Shown here in pieces: positions 52,401 to 60,546 of a stretch of DNA of 64,000 bases. Positions within the stretch are counted from its first letter, which is position 1. Every line of letters starts with the position of its first letter. Where the stretch lies: the NCBI GenBank assembly GCA_965237785.1, contig OZ250159.1, positions 124,001 to 188,000 of the forward strand, in the 5' to 3' direction. The notes beneath the pieces are model-generated. The model was not told where the DNA came from and made no database searches. It saw nothing but the letters and a program-made list of their open reading frames with translations. The DNA is from UBA6522 sp965237785. Lineage in GTDB: Bacteria > Pseudomonadota > Gammaproteobacteria > Steroidobacterales > Rariloculaceae. Both the position numbers and the translations under genes were made by a program.

Positions 52401-53983
52401 AGGAAGAACGAGCGCTTCCGAATGTCAAGGATGACGAGATCGGCCCTTTGCGAGGTGGTTGGGTCGGCAGTCCAATGACCGCGCAGCAGATGGAAGCGGC
52501 TACAGACGATCACATCCTCAACCTCTTTAGAGAACTGAGTGACGACACGGAATGGCACCATCCGAGAAGACAAATGGAATTCGTGGGCGGCTCCATTCAA
52601 GCGTCCCGAGCATTCGCGGAGTTTGCCACGCACAACCCGGATCGCGCACTCAGGATCATGGATAGCTTTCAGGCTGGTAAGCAGGAACGCCCCGCAGGGG
52701 AAGCCCTTGCAAAATTGGGTGATAGCGCTGTTTCGCCGGACATACTGATTGCGTGCATTCGCCGTTTGCACGTCCGAGGCTTTGCATCGGAGCATTTTCG
52801 TAGCGATGCGGCGAGATGCTTAAGCGAAGTCGCCTGTCGCAACGAGGGTCTCGACGACAATACCTGCGCACTTCTGGAGAGTTGGATCACGGACACGCCG
52901 CCGGAGATGCAACGTCCCGGGACCGACAATCCCACCGATGTTGATGAGACGGACCAGGGTGCTACTAGCGTAGCGCAACATAGCCTGCTTTGGGACATCG
53001 GAGGAAGTCATATCCTTCCTCACGGCAACTATCCGGTCATAGAGGCTCTGGCGCTGGGTTACCTGCACAGAGATCCAATGGATGCCGACGGGTGGTTGGG
53101 TGTTTTGATTCGGCACAGTGCTCGCGAAGAGGCTGACGAAGTTTGGTTAGCGATTACGCAGTATCTACCCTATCTTGAGAAAGCTAATCGTCCACAGTCA
53201 GTCGCATTCTTGCGCCAGTTCTTCGACGCTCATCCAGATGTGCTCCTTTGTCAAATGGGCGTTCGAATGGTGTATAGCGTTCTAGGTTGGCTACCTGAAC
53301 CCATGATAGACCGCATCATAGATACTTGGGCAACAGCTTCATGGCCGCAGGGTCCTCAGGCAGCGGGCGAGGTTGCTCTGGTGCCATATCTTAGGGGTCC
53401 CGAACGGAGTGCAGCATCGGAGCGGGTTGAACGAATGCTGGACGGATCCGCGTACGAAGCAGATACTTTGGAGGGGCTATATATTGGATTCGCGCATACG
53501 CTGACTGTTGCGTGGCGGGAAACCGATTTGCGCCCACTGGCCACACGGCTGCTAATTCGGCTCATGTCCTTCCGGAGCGAAGAGCTATCGAAGGCCGTTT
53601 CCAGGCTTTTCCTTGGCAAGGAATCGTTGCCGCCGGACCAATATACCGAGCAGATCCTGCGGGCGTGTCTTGACCACCCTCACATACTTGTCACGGCACG
53701 CGATAGCTTCCTGGTAGATCGACTACGTGAGCTATTGGCCAACGGCTGGAACCCGCTCTTGGTGCATGCGGTTGCCAATAGGTATTTGGAATGTAGTAGC
53801 CAGCGAGGGCGTCGCGACGGGCGGAAGATGCGCGCGCATGCAGATTTAGTTGAACTGGCGCTTACGTTGCATCGCCTTCCCGATACGCGGGCGCAAGGGC
53901 TGGACCTCTTTGAGAAACTCTTGGTGTTGAGTGCATATGACGCCGAGGAGCGGCTTAAGACTTTGGATCGGCGAGCGCAATGA
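49490..53983 (+). CDS. Large STAND-like NTPase with helical-repeat C-terminus
   Basis: A 1497-residue protein starting at a GTG that overlaps the pglX stop. The N-terminal 170 residues are helical with no recognised effector motif. The NTPase domain has Walker A LLGRPGAGKSAIL (residues 248-260) and Walker B VVVLIDQLDAL (314-324), followed by ILSCREFEFRND as sensor and a winged-helix-like segment. The remaining ~1000 residues are Trp- and Leu-rich helices like HEAT/TPR solenoids. This is the layout of STAND sensors, such as NACHT or Avs proteins, in which the C-terminus detects an intruder component. No nuclease, TIR or protease domain is visible, so the effector is unknown. Its location between pglX and pglZ suggests an embedded defence module. 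Confidence 0.72.
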   Translation: MIDFSLIKPAASIFARIVPRFRRLAAERQVARSPHKVPPDHADQIFEEALRRLGAVNSDDPEWKRIVGSAISGIIQPAHFRKPQVKEWLSRTDTKQDLKILAKAALVGEAANGEATNRLISTYMDISGEDKHCAESVIQSVGAVLRTSLTATVQDPGTAAYVQAGFASLNRRIDATGIPSLVPITHGATEPTDEGAKIDVSVVRRAFGEASRLLLGWPQDTDGHWIDRPELDQLHSRATQEEPALTVLLGRPGAGKSAILARLGARLKEEGKILLAIKVDQIPAGCSTLADIDEWVGCEDVTNALRQLSETRRVVVLIDQLDALADLMDQHSNRLTALLQLVGSIRGTPNLQVILSCREFEFRNDVRLSTLGAEAVTLEPPPWEAVAPLLSTYGVSVEQFGEEQREVLRTPQHLAVFVHYFVKRDRQPVFSTYQALLDHAIREDIEGVYGRRTVSAAERVAIEMASDEELWIARGRFTAEYNDELNNLLAAGFLVQSENGLSIAFRHQTVFDFLRARAFMGGGRNLAEYVLTEKQESLFVRPILWSALTYLRESDRAVYRRELDRLWSHDELRLHLRLLIAAFLGQLPDPDEVEAAWLLPKLDDAEFKRKILLAMAGSPGWFNRMKARLPGLMSAGREQASNLTPLLGRAMAFARDDVLALVEKHWLTRDECCSLVYWMLYDLTSWDRKSVDLAGRFAAKVADGSSGDSHQALHIAKQIAKQKPDMAPVVLFRYLQERTDRMFTSSESGGQSMDREIAGLFGSSGDWYGVNELASKAPNEFIRHGWRWLTKTLGRLAQDANPFMVEYRGCHNFPSWGDNDETLWSAFEAAMRRFAETEPDEFLRFVNENKQLDLMLVHHLLALGLERIAPEDPQAVIDYLLGDARRFAIGDVMSRHRFSRGLIAGVVPKALNVDVSRLELAILNWRYYRDLGEDPKSRFGRMKWIRESRMRLLRCFPSEQLSSETRGYLREEERALPNVKDDEIGPLRGGWVGSPMTAQQMEAATDDHILNLFRELSDDTEWHHPRRQMEFVGGSIQASRAFAEFATHNPDRALRIMDSFQAGKQERPAGEALAKLGDSAVSPDILIACIRRLHVRGFASEHFRSDAARCLSEVACRNEGLDDNTCALLESWITDTPPEMQRPGTDNPTDVDETDQGATSVAQHSLLWDIGGSHILPHGNYPVIEALALGYLHRDPMDADGWLGVLIRHSAREEADEVWLAITQYLPYLEKANRPQSVAFLRQFFDAHPDVLLCQMGVRMVYSVLGWLPEPMIDRIIDTWATASWPQGPQAAGEVALVPYLRGPERSAASERVERMLDGSAYEADTLEGLYIGFAHTLTVAWRETDLRPLATRLLIRLMSFRSEELSKAVSRLFLGKESLPPDQYTEQILRACLDHPHILVTARDSFLVDRLRELLANGWNPLLVHAVANRYLECSSQRGRRDGRKMRAHADLVELALTLHRLPDTRAQGLDLFEKLLVLSAYDAEERLKTLDRRAQ

Positions 53984-54126
53984 AGGTGCCACAACAATGC
54001 CGGTTGACGCTTTATGCGGCGCAAAGCGAGTCTGTGCAATGGACAAATCGGGCGTCATGCGGCACTAGTATTCGGCAAGCCCGCGAGCGTGAACGAGTCG
54101 ATGCGCCGGGATGTTAAAGGTGAATC

Positions 54127-56877
54127 ATGAACTTTGAACGAAAACGAACCGAGAAATGGCAGCGCGAAATACCGGGGGCGCGTTGGTTCAAGGCCGACCT
54201 CCATGTGCATACGATCGACGACCTTGCCGGCGGGCGCGCCAAAATGCCGGATGGCTTGTCGGGCAATCCGGAGGACCCGAGCGTACTGTCAGCGTATGCG
54301 AGACGTTTTTTGCGAGGGGTTGTTGCTAGCGGGGTGCAAGTCGTTGGCTTGACCCCGCATTCGCCACGAGTTGGAAGCGATCCCGGTACAAGCGCTGTTT
54401 GGAAGATCGTAGAGGAGTGGAACTGCGCGGAAGACGACGACGGTATTCCCTTTCGAGAGAAGATTTTTGCCGTATTCCCGGGGTTTGAGCCATCATTCAA
54501 AAATGGTTCTGAAGGGTTGCATCTCCTCTTTCTGTTCGATCCGGAAATCGGCTGTAACAACTACTTGAAATTGTTCGATGTCGTCATGGCGGGCGTTTCT
54601 GTCTGGAGAGACAGAAATTTGAATATGTCGAACATGAGTGCAGATGACGCTTTCGAGAACTTGAGGGATTTTCGTAGCCGCGAGCGCACGGTTTGGAGCC
54701 ACATTGTGCTAGCCCCGCACATTGATGCGCGCAAAGGGCTATTGGGGGCGCAAAAGGCCCAAGTCCTTGAAGTATTCAGCCATGATGAGTTGGCAGGGCT
54801 GGAATTAGGCGATGAAAAGTTGCCGGCAGATACAATCCAGAATCGACCTTGGCTTGTCCACGGCATGCAAACCCACCGTCAAGCATTCTTTCACGCCAGC
54901 GACGCCTACTCGATTGGTGAAATCGGCAAACGGCATACATGGATGAAGCTCGCGAGTCCCCGCATTGAAGCCTTGCGTCAAGCGTTCATCGCCAGCGATT
55001 CAAGGATGCGCATCGGCTTTATCCGAGACGAGAACAATGGGCTGAAGGAACTCCCGGCGCCACCGGATGTGACGCTGAACAATCGACCGTGGCTGAAGTC
55101 GGTTACCGTGCGCGGCGGGGCGTCTTTCTTCGGCGGAAATGAAAAAAACAAGCCAAGGGAAACGCGCTTTGATCTGAGCCCTGACCTGACTTGCATCATC
55201 GGCGGGAGCATGACTGGCAAGAGTACGCTGCTCGATGGCTTGCGCGTATACCTCGGCGCTCCCAAGCCCGGCGATGACTCGATTAATGAACAAGTACAGG
55301 GGAGGGGAAAATTTCGTTTCTTGTCGGGCTCTCCGGAAATCGAAATCGACGCTCCGGGTAGCGACCCGACAGCTTCGCCCCACGAGCGGTGGCCGGCGGA
55401 TTTTTTCGCGCAGAGTGAACTACAGCGGCTTGCCCAAGCGAGGTCAATCGAGGAACTTCTCGCCAAACTGACTTCCGTCGAAGTTGCGGAAATTGATGAT
55501 CGAAAATCAGCGCTGAAGGGACTGGATAGGCAACTTTACGATGCAGCAAAACGCTTGGACAAACTCGACGAAGCGCTTGCCGAAGCAGAGCAGGACCATG
55601 CGCGCGCCAAGCAAGCCAAGAACGAACTCGATGCGTTTGAGGACGCTGGCGTGAGCAGGCTCCACGCGCTTGGCCGCCGCCGGCAAATCTGGAAGGCGGC
55701 ATATGATGAAGGTCAAAGTTTGCGATCGGCGATCGATAAGGTATTCACTTCAGCTCGGTCGCTGACAGTCCCTAAGGTCGATGAGGAACTGAAAAATATT
55801 CTGGCCGAATCCAGCGTCAATCCGGCGCTGCTTGACCCGGAGGGTTGCTTGTCTTTGGTCCCGGGACACTTGCAGTCGGCGAGCGGCGAATTGAAAGCCT
55901 GGACTAACGCGGTCGCAAAAACCGTCGAGATGTTGGAGCACCGTGAGTCTACCGCCAAGACCGAAGTCGAGCGAGCTTTGGCAGCGTTGGGCTTGGAGTC
56001 GAGCAAACTTACAGAATTTCAGAAACTTAACCAAAAGGCGGCGCTGCTCACAAGCTATGAGGCAAACCTTGAGCACACGCGCGTTCGAGTCCAAACCGCG
56101 GAACGCTCCTTCGCAACATTGCGGCAACAACGTGACGGCTTGGTTCATGAGCAGCGCAGGGCGTTTGACCGCGTGCTGGAATACGTTGCGCGACAATTCG
56201 GCCGCCGAATTCGCGCGCGGCGTATTGAGAACGGAGACACGAAATCCCTAAACAAGTTTCTGTCCAATTTGGCTCAAAAGGGAGTGACCCGGTGGTGGAA
56301 CGGGCTGGAGTCGAACAAAAAACCTTCGCCCGGAGAATTGCTCGATCGTCTTGCCAACAACACCCTCGACAAGGTTGGAATGAGTCCGGCGGTGCAACAG
56401 ACGTTTCGAGAATCCGCCACCAAATCCAGGCGGCGCGAATTAGCCGCCCTTCGCGCGCCGGACATCTACGTTCTTGAAATGCGTCTGGACGACGGCACCT
56501 ATCGTCAACTGGATGAGCTTTCCGGTGGCCAGAGGGTCAGTATCCTGCTCTCGCTTCTTCTTGAGACCGCCGACAACCGACCGCTGGTAATCGATCAGCC
56601 GGAAGATGAACTCGACAACCACTTCTTGTGGACGACCATTCTGCCGGCTCTAAAGAAACTCAAGGGGCAACGTCAGATAGTGGTCGCCACCCACAATCCG
56701 AACATCGTCGTGAACGGAGACGCGGACATGGTTATTCAACTTGAAGCCACCGCGCAACGTGGATCGATCGCGCAAGCCGGAGCGATTGAGGAACCGGCCG
56801 TTCGAGACGCCATCGTTCGAACGGTTGACGGCGGCGACGAGGCGTTTCGCCTACGGCGGCGAAAATACGGTTTCTGA
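54127..56877 (+). CDS. PHP-domain SMC-like ATPase (TrlF type)
   Basis: A 916-residue fusion. An N-terminal PHP phosphoesterase domain has the metal motif ADLHVHT (about residues 23-29), later Asp/His clusters (LTPHSP, HASDAY), and ends near residue 300. Then comes an SMC/RecN-like ATPase: Walker A GGSMTGKST at residues 359-367, a coiled-coil arm (about 455-690), the signature LSGGQRVS (798-805) and Walker B LVIDQPEDELDN (820-831) with H-loop VVATHNPN. Such PHP-ATPase proteins, called TrlF-like in annotation, are frequent in defence islands and probably act as nucleases driven by DNA or RNA binding. It follows the STAND gene by 143 bp and has its own AAAGGTG site. Confidence 0.85.
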   Translation: MNFERKRTEKWQREIPGARWFKADLHVHTIDDLAGGRAKMPDGLSGNPEDPSVLSAYARRFLRGVVASGVQVVGLTPHSPRVGSDPGTSAVWKIVEEWNCAEDDDGIPFREKIFAVFPGFEPSFKNGSEGLHLLFLFDPEIGCNNYLKLFDVVMAGVSVWRDRNLNMSNMSADDAFENLRDFRSRERTVWSHIVLAPHIDARKGLLGAQKAQVLEVFSHDELAGLELGDEKLPADTIQNRPWLVHGMQTHRQAFFHASDAYSIGEIGKRHTWMKLASPRIEALRQAFIASDSRMRIGFIRDENNGLKELPAPPDVTLNNRPWLKSVTVRGGASFFGGNEKNKPRETRFDLSPDLTCIIGGSMTGKSTLLDGLRVYLGAPKPGDDSINEQVQGRGKFRFLSGSPEIEIDAPGSDPTASPHERWPADFFAQSELQRLAQARSIEELLAKLTSVEVAEIDDRKSALKGLDRQLYDAAKRLDKLDEALAEAEQDHARAKQAKNELDAFEDAGVSRLHALGRRRQIWKAAYDEGQSLRSAIDKVFTSARSLTVPKVDEELKNILAESSVNPALLDPEGCLSLVPGHLQSASGELKAWTNAVAKTVEMLEHRESTAKTEVERALAALGLESSKLTEFQKLNQKAALLTSYEANLEHTRVRVQTAERSFATLRQQRDGLVHEQRRAFDRVLEYVARQFGRRIRARRIENGDTKSLNKFLSNLAQKGVTRWWNGLESNKKPSPGELLDRLANNTLDKVGMSPAVQQTFRESATKSRRRELAALRAPDIYVLEMRLDDGTYRQLDELSGGQRVSILLSLLLETADNRPLVIDQPEDELDNHFLWTTILPALKKLKGQRQIVVATHNPNIVVNGDADMVIQLEATAQRGSIAQAGAIEEPAVRDAIVRTVDGGDEAFRLRRRKYGF

Positions 56878-56887
56878 GGAACAAGAC

Positions 56888-58096
56888 ATGGAATGGCCCG
56901 ACGTATTGCGGCGCATCGAAGGCGGGGAAGACGCCCTTACCGAGTTCAAGCGCGGTCTCGGAGACTTCAGCGGCGTCGGCAAGACGCTATGTGCATTTGC
57001 GAATGGCGATGGCGGTCTTATCGTGGTTGGCGTCGTCGATCCCGGGGTGATCGTCGGTGTGAGGGAAAATCCGGAGGCCGTGCAGGAACGGCTGACGAGC
57101 TTCCTTAACAGTGGCTGTGGAAAACCCATCACTGCCCAGTGCGGCCGTCGCGAAACGACCGATGGATGGGTGCATTGGGTCGAAGTTCGCCGCCATCAGC
57201 GAGGATATGAGCCGTTCAGCTATGACGGGCGGTTCTGGATTCGGCGGGTGCGAAGTACGGTCCACCCATCTCCCTCGGAGTTACAGGAACTATTGAATGT
57301 TTTCGGCTTGGTGCTAACTGAGCAACAGGTCATCTCGACAGCAGCGGTCAGCGATATCGATGTGGGCGCTTTTCGCTCGTTCATGCAGGCGCAGGGTATG
57401 CGAATGGAGGAAGAGCCGCAGCCGGACATCGAAAATGACATGCTAAACGCCGCGGTGTGCGACTGGTTGGAGGGCGTGCTTCGCCCAACGCTATATGGAG
57501 TAATGGTTTTCGGCAAAGAGCCGCAGGGACATCCGCACACAACCAGCCTGTTCATTCAGTGTGTCGCCTACGATGGCGTCGACCAAGCCGCGGAAGTGCT
57601 GAGCGCGGGCGAGGGGAAGGGCCGCCTAGACGAACAGGTGAGCCATTCCATGGGATGGTTTCGCAGCTTGGGACGAGGAGAGGCTTATCGAGGGCTGTAT
57701 CGCGAGGATATACCCCTCGTACCGGAAGGAGTTCTCCGGGAAGCGCTCGTCAACGCCGTTATTCACCGTGACTATGCATTGACTGGGTCGCAGGTACTGG
57801 TGGAGGTGTTCAGTGACCGGATTGACGTAACCAGCCCTGGAACTCTGCCCAACCATATGACCGTCGAGCAGGCCCGTTCCGGAGGGGCCCCGCGTTCGCG
57901 CAACGAGATGATGGCCAACGCCATGGTGGTCAGGCGATTGATGGAACGGCGCGGCCGGGGATGGCTGCTGATGAGGCGCGGCATGCTGGAATTTAACGGC
58001 ACCGAGCCGGAGCTGATCAACGCGGAGCAAGATAGATTCACTCGGGTAACGTTCCGTTTGGGTGCAGCAACGCAGCCTTCAAGCGCGGGCCAATAG
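56888..58096 (+). CDS. AlbA/Schlafen-domain ATP-binding protein (COG2865-like)
   Basis: A 402-residue protein. The N-terminal AlbA_2 domain (about residues 8-140) is marked by TEFKRGLGDFSGVGKTLCAF and NGDGGLIVVGVVD. A central linker leads to a GHKL-like ATP-binding domain (VPEGVLREALVNAVIHRDY, then SDRIDVTSPGTLPN). COG2865-type proteins are often annotated as transcriptional regulators, but Schlafen-AlbA domains also occur in nucleic-acid-targeting defence proteins. It might regulate or assist the preceding TrlF-type protein, from which it is separated by 10 bp, with GAGG before ATG 56888. It lies upstream of pglZ by 113 bp. The precise role is unknown. Confidence 0.82.
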   Translation: MEWPDVLRRIEGGEDALTEFKRGLGDFSGVGKTLCAFANGDGGLIVVGVVDPGVIVGVRENPEAVQERLTSFLNSGCGKPITAQCGRRETTDGWVHWVEVRRHQRGYEPFSYDGRFWIRRVRSTVHPSPSELQELLNVFGLVLTEQQVISTAAVSDIDVGAFRSFMQAQGMRMEEEPQPDIENDMLNAAVCDWLEGVLRPTLYGVMVFGKEPQGHPHTTSLFIQCVAYDGVDQAAEVLSAGEGKGRLDEQVSHSMGWFRSLGRGEAYRGLYREDIPLVPEGVLREALVNAVIHRDYALTGSQVLVEVFSDRIDVTSPGTLPNHMTVEQARSGGAPRSRNEMMANAMVVRRLMERRGRGWLLMRRGMLEFNGTEPELINAEQDRFTRVTFRLGAATQPSSAGQ

Positions 58097-58209
58097 GGGA
58101 ATGAACGAGCGAGCTTCCTTACCAGGCATATGGCACGGAGATTTGTTGTCTGGCTCCGCGGAGCGTTCGGAATCGATTCCGAGTAACGAAAATACGTGAA
58201 AGTATCTCA

Positions 58210-60546
58210 ATGAACCGGTCTGCCACGACAGTCGTCGAGAGTCTCAAGGCATCGCTCGAGGCCGCCTCGGCCCATAACCCCAACGACGCCGAGAAGCCCG
58301 CGGCCATCCTGTGGACCGACCGTGACTCGCAGTGGCTGCCCATCATCGCGCGGCTCCGTGGTTTGGCGCCGCAGTTCCTGACACTCGGCGAGTACGAGCC
58401 CGGACACGGTGTTGGCCCTTCGATCTGGCTGCGGTGCGTGATCGATCAGGCGTTGGAGTCCCCGGAGATACCCACCGAGATGACTCCAATCATCTACCTG
58501 CCCGGCGTCAGTCGCCAGGAACTCGGTACCGCCGCAGCCTGTCCGGACCACCTTAAGCCGCTGCTCGAACTCCAATACCGCGGTGCCTGCTGGACGCAGA
58601 AGAACGGCAAGGACTGGACGTTGGAGGCGTTTCTGGTTTCCAAGGATGGCGGGCTCGGTCTGGATGTCGCGCGTGACGCAGCAACACGGCGATCGATACT
58701 GCGCGCGGCAGCGGAGCTGGCTGCCACGTCCATTCAAGCGTTGCAAGGCAAGCGCCTTGAAGCGGAGGACTTCGACCGCCTGTTCTCCGATGATCCTGTA
58801 AGGGACACGCTCACTTGGCTGAGCGATTCAGAATCAGCCAGAGCCGGCTGGGATCCTGGGCGTTGGAGCGCCTTCGTGTCGCGCTGCAAGGTGGATCTCC
58901 AATTTGACCCGGACAAAGACGGCAAGCTAGTGGCGGCGGAACGGCTCGGCCGGCGGGAAGGACCCTGGCGATCGGTATGGAATCGTTTTGCTGAATCGCC
59001 GGCACTGTATCCAGGGGTGCCCGAGCTGTTACGCGGCGCAATGCCAAACGACCTATTCCCGGTACCGCGGTCTTCTTGGCCCCAGAGCAACGAGCAAGAC
59101 GAGGCAGACCTGCGAAAAGCCCTACGGGCGTTGGAAAACATGGCACCGGCGGCGGCTCGAGCGCAAGCGATCGAGCTCGAGAAGGGGCATGGCCCTCGGC
59201 GCGGATGGGTCTGGGCGAAGCTCGATCAGGCACCGCTGGCAGGCGCTGTCGCACACTTGGCGGCGCTTGCGGAACACGCGTCGAATGAACTCGGCGGGGC
59301 AACCGTTGCTGATATGGCCACGCTGTACGGGGCCGGGGCGTGGGAGATCGATGCGGCCGCGCTCTTGAGCATGGCCGCCGTGAAGTCCTCCGCGGATGCC
59401 CAAGCCGTGAGCGGGGCACTGAACTCGATATACCGTCCGTGGCTGGAGTCCGCGGCCCGGCATCTACAGGCGCTCGTCGAAGAGGAGCCGCTCCCCGGCC
59501 ACGGCGCGCAGAACCAGGATGATGCGCGTGTCGAATCCGGCGGAGCCATCCTGTTCGCGGACGGTCTTCGATTCGACGTGTCTCAGCGCTTGGTGGAACG
59601 ACTGCGAACGGGGGGACGAGAGGTGACTGCTTCCTTGCGTTGGGCGGCTCTACCCTCGGTCACGGCGACCGCAAAGCCTGCCGTCTCTCCGGCGGCGGAG
59701 AACATCAAGGGCATCTCCCTCGGCGAGGATTTTCTTCCGGTAACGGCGGACACTCAGCGCCCCTTGACTACTGACCGGTTCCGTAAACGCTTGGCCGCCG
59801 CCGGCTATCAGTACCTGCGTGCGGATGAGACCGGGGATCCGTCCGGCCGCGCCTGGACGGAGGACGGGGAACTCGACAAGCTGGGCCATTCGCTGCAAGG
59901 GAAGCTTGCCGCCAGGATTGATGAGCAGATTGAGTTGCTGCTCGAACGTATTGAGTTACTCCTCAATGCCGGTTGGCGCGAAGTTCGCGTCGTCACCGAC
60001 CATGGCTGGCTTTGGCTTCCGAGCGGGCTGCCGAAGGCCGATCTTCCCAAGTACCTTACCCGGAGCCGATGGGCCCGCTGCGCCTGTATTGAGCAAGGAT
60101 CGGCGGTGGAGGTTCCGACGGTTCCCTGGCATTGGAACGCAGGTGAACGCGTCGCCGTGGGTCCCGGCATCGCTTGCTTCGGTGCCGGAAATAAATACGC
60201 TCACGGCGGCCTGAGCCTTCAAGAGAGCTTGATCCCCGTCCTGCGGATAACCGCTGGCGCAGGTTCGGCCAAGGCGGACGCGAGCATCGCTGCCGTGTCC
60301 TGGGTTGGGTTGCGCTGCCGGGTACGGATCGATGCCGCTCAGGGCGGACTGTCCGTGGATCTGCGAACGCGGGTCAACAACGCGGATTCAAGCGTCTGTG
60401 GCGTACGTCCGGTGGATGCCGAAGGCGCCGCCAGCCTGCTGGTCGCGGACGACGAACTTGAGGGTGCACCGGCCGCTATCGTTGTCCTGGATAACAGCGG
60501 TCAAGTCATCGCAAAGCAATCGACAATCATCGGAGGTGAAGATTGA
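58210..60546 (+). CDS. pglZ: BREX protein PglZ, type 1-like
   Basis: A 778-residue protein whose C-terminal half is a PglZ domain of the alkaline phosphatase fold. Motifs include ILFADGLRFDVSQRLVERL (about residue 440) with the metal-binding Asp, SVTATAKPAVSPAAENIKG, and HGWLWLPSGLPK (the VVTDHGW strand near 595) with metal-binding Asp-His. The N-terminal half is helical and unlike known domains. In BREX, PglZ is required for exclusion; in Pgl systems it acts with PglX. The stop overlaps the brxL ATG by 1 bp (ATGA). The ribosome binding site upstream is weak, which may indicate reliance on translation from the preceding genes. Confidence 0.92.
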   Translation: MNRSATTVVESLKASLEAASAHNPNDAEKPAAILWTDRDSQWLPIIARLRGLAPQFLTLGEYEPGHGVGPSIWLRCVIDQALESPEIPTEMTPIIYLPGVSRQELGTAAACPDHLKPLLELQYRGACWTQKNGKDWTLEAFLVSKDGGLGLDVARDAATRRSILRAAAELAATSIQALQGKRLEAEDFDRLFSDDPVRDTLTWLSDSESARAGWDPGRWSAFVSRCKVDLQFDPDKDGKLVAAERLGRREGPWRSVWNRFAESPALYPGVPELLRGAMPNDLFPVPRSSWPQSNEQDEADLRKALRALENMAPAAARAQAIELEKGHGPRRGWVWAKLDQAPLAGAVAHLAALAEHASNELGGATVADMATLYGAGAWEIDAAALLSMAAVKSSADAQAVSGALNSIYRPWLESAARHLQALVEEEPLPGHGAQNQDDARVESGGAILFADGLRFDVSQRLVERLRTGGREVTASLRWAALPSVTATAKPAVSPAAENIKGISLGEDFLPVTADTQRPLTTDRFRKRLAAAGYQYLRADETGDPSGRAWTEDGELDKLGHSLQGKLAARIDEQIELLLERIELLLNAGWREVRVVTDHGWLWLPSGLPKADLPKYLTRSRWARCACIEQGSAVEVPTVPWHWNAGERVAVGPGIACFGAGNKYAHGGLSLQESLIPVLRITAGAGSAKADASIAAVSWVGLRCRVRIDAAQGGLSVDLRTRVNNADSSVCGVRPVDAEGAASLLVADDELEGAPAAIVVLDNSGQVIAKQSTIIGGED

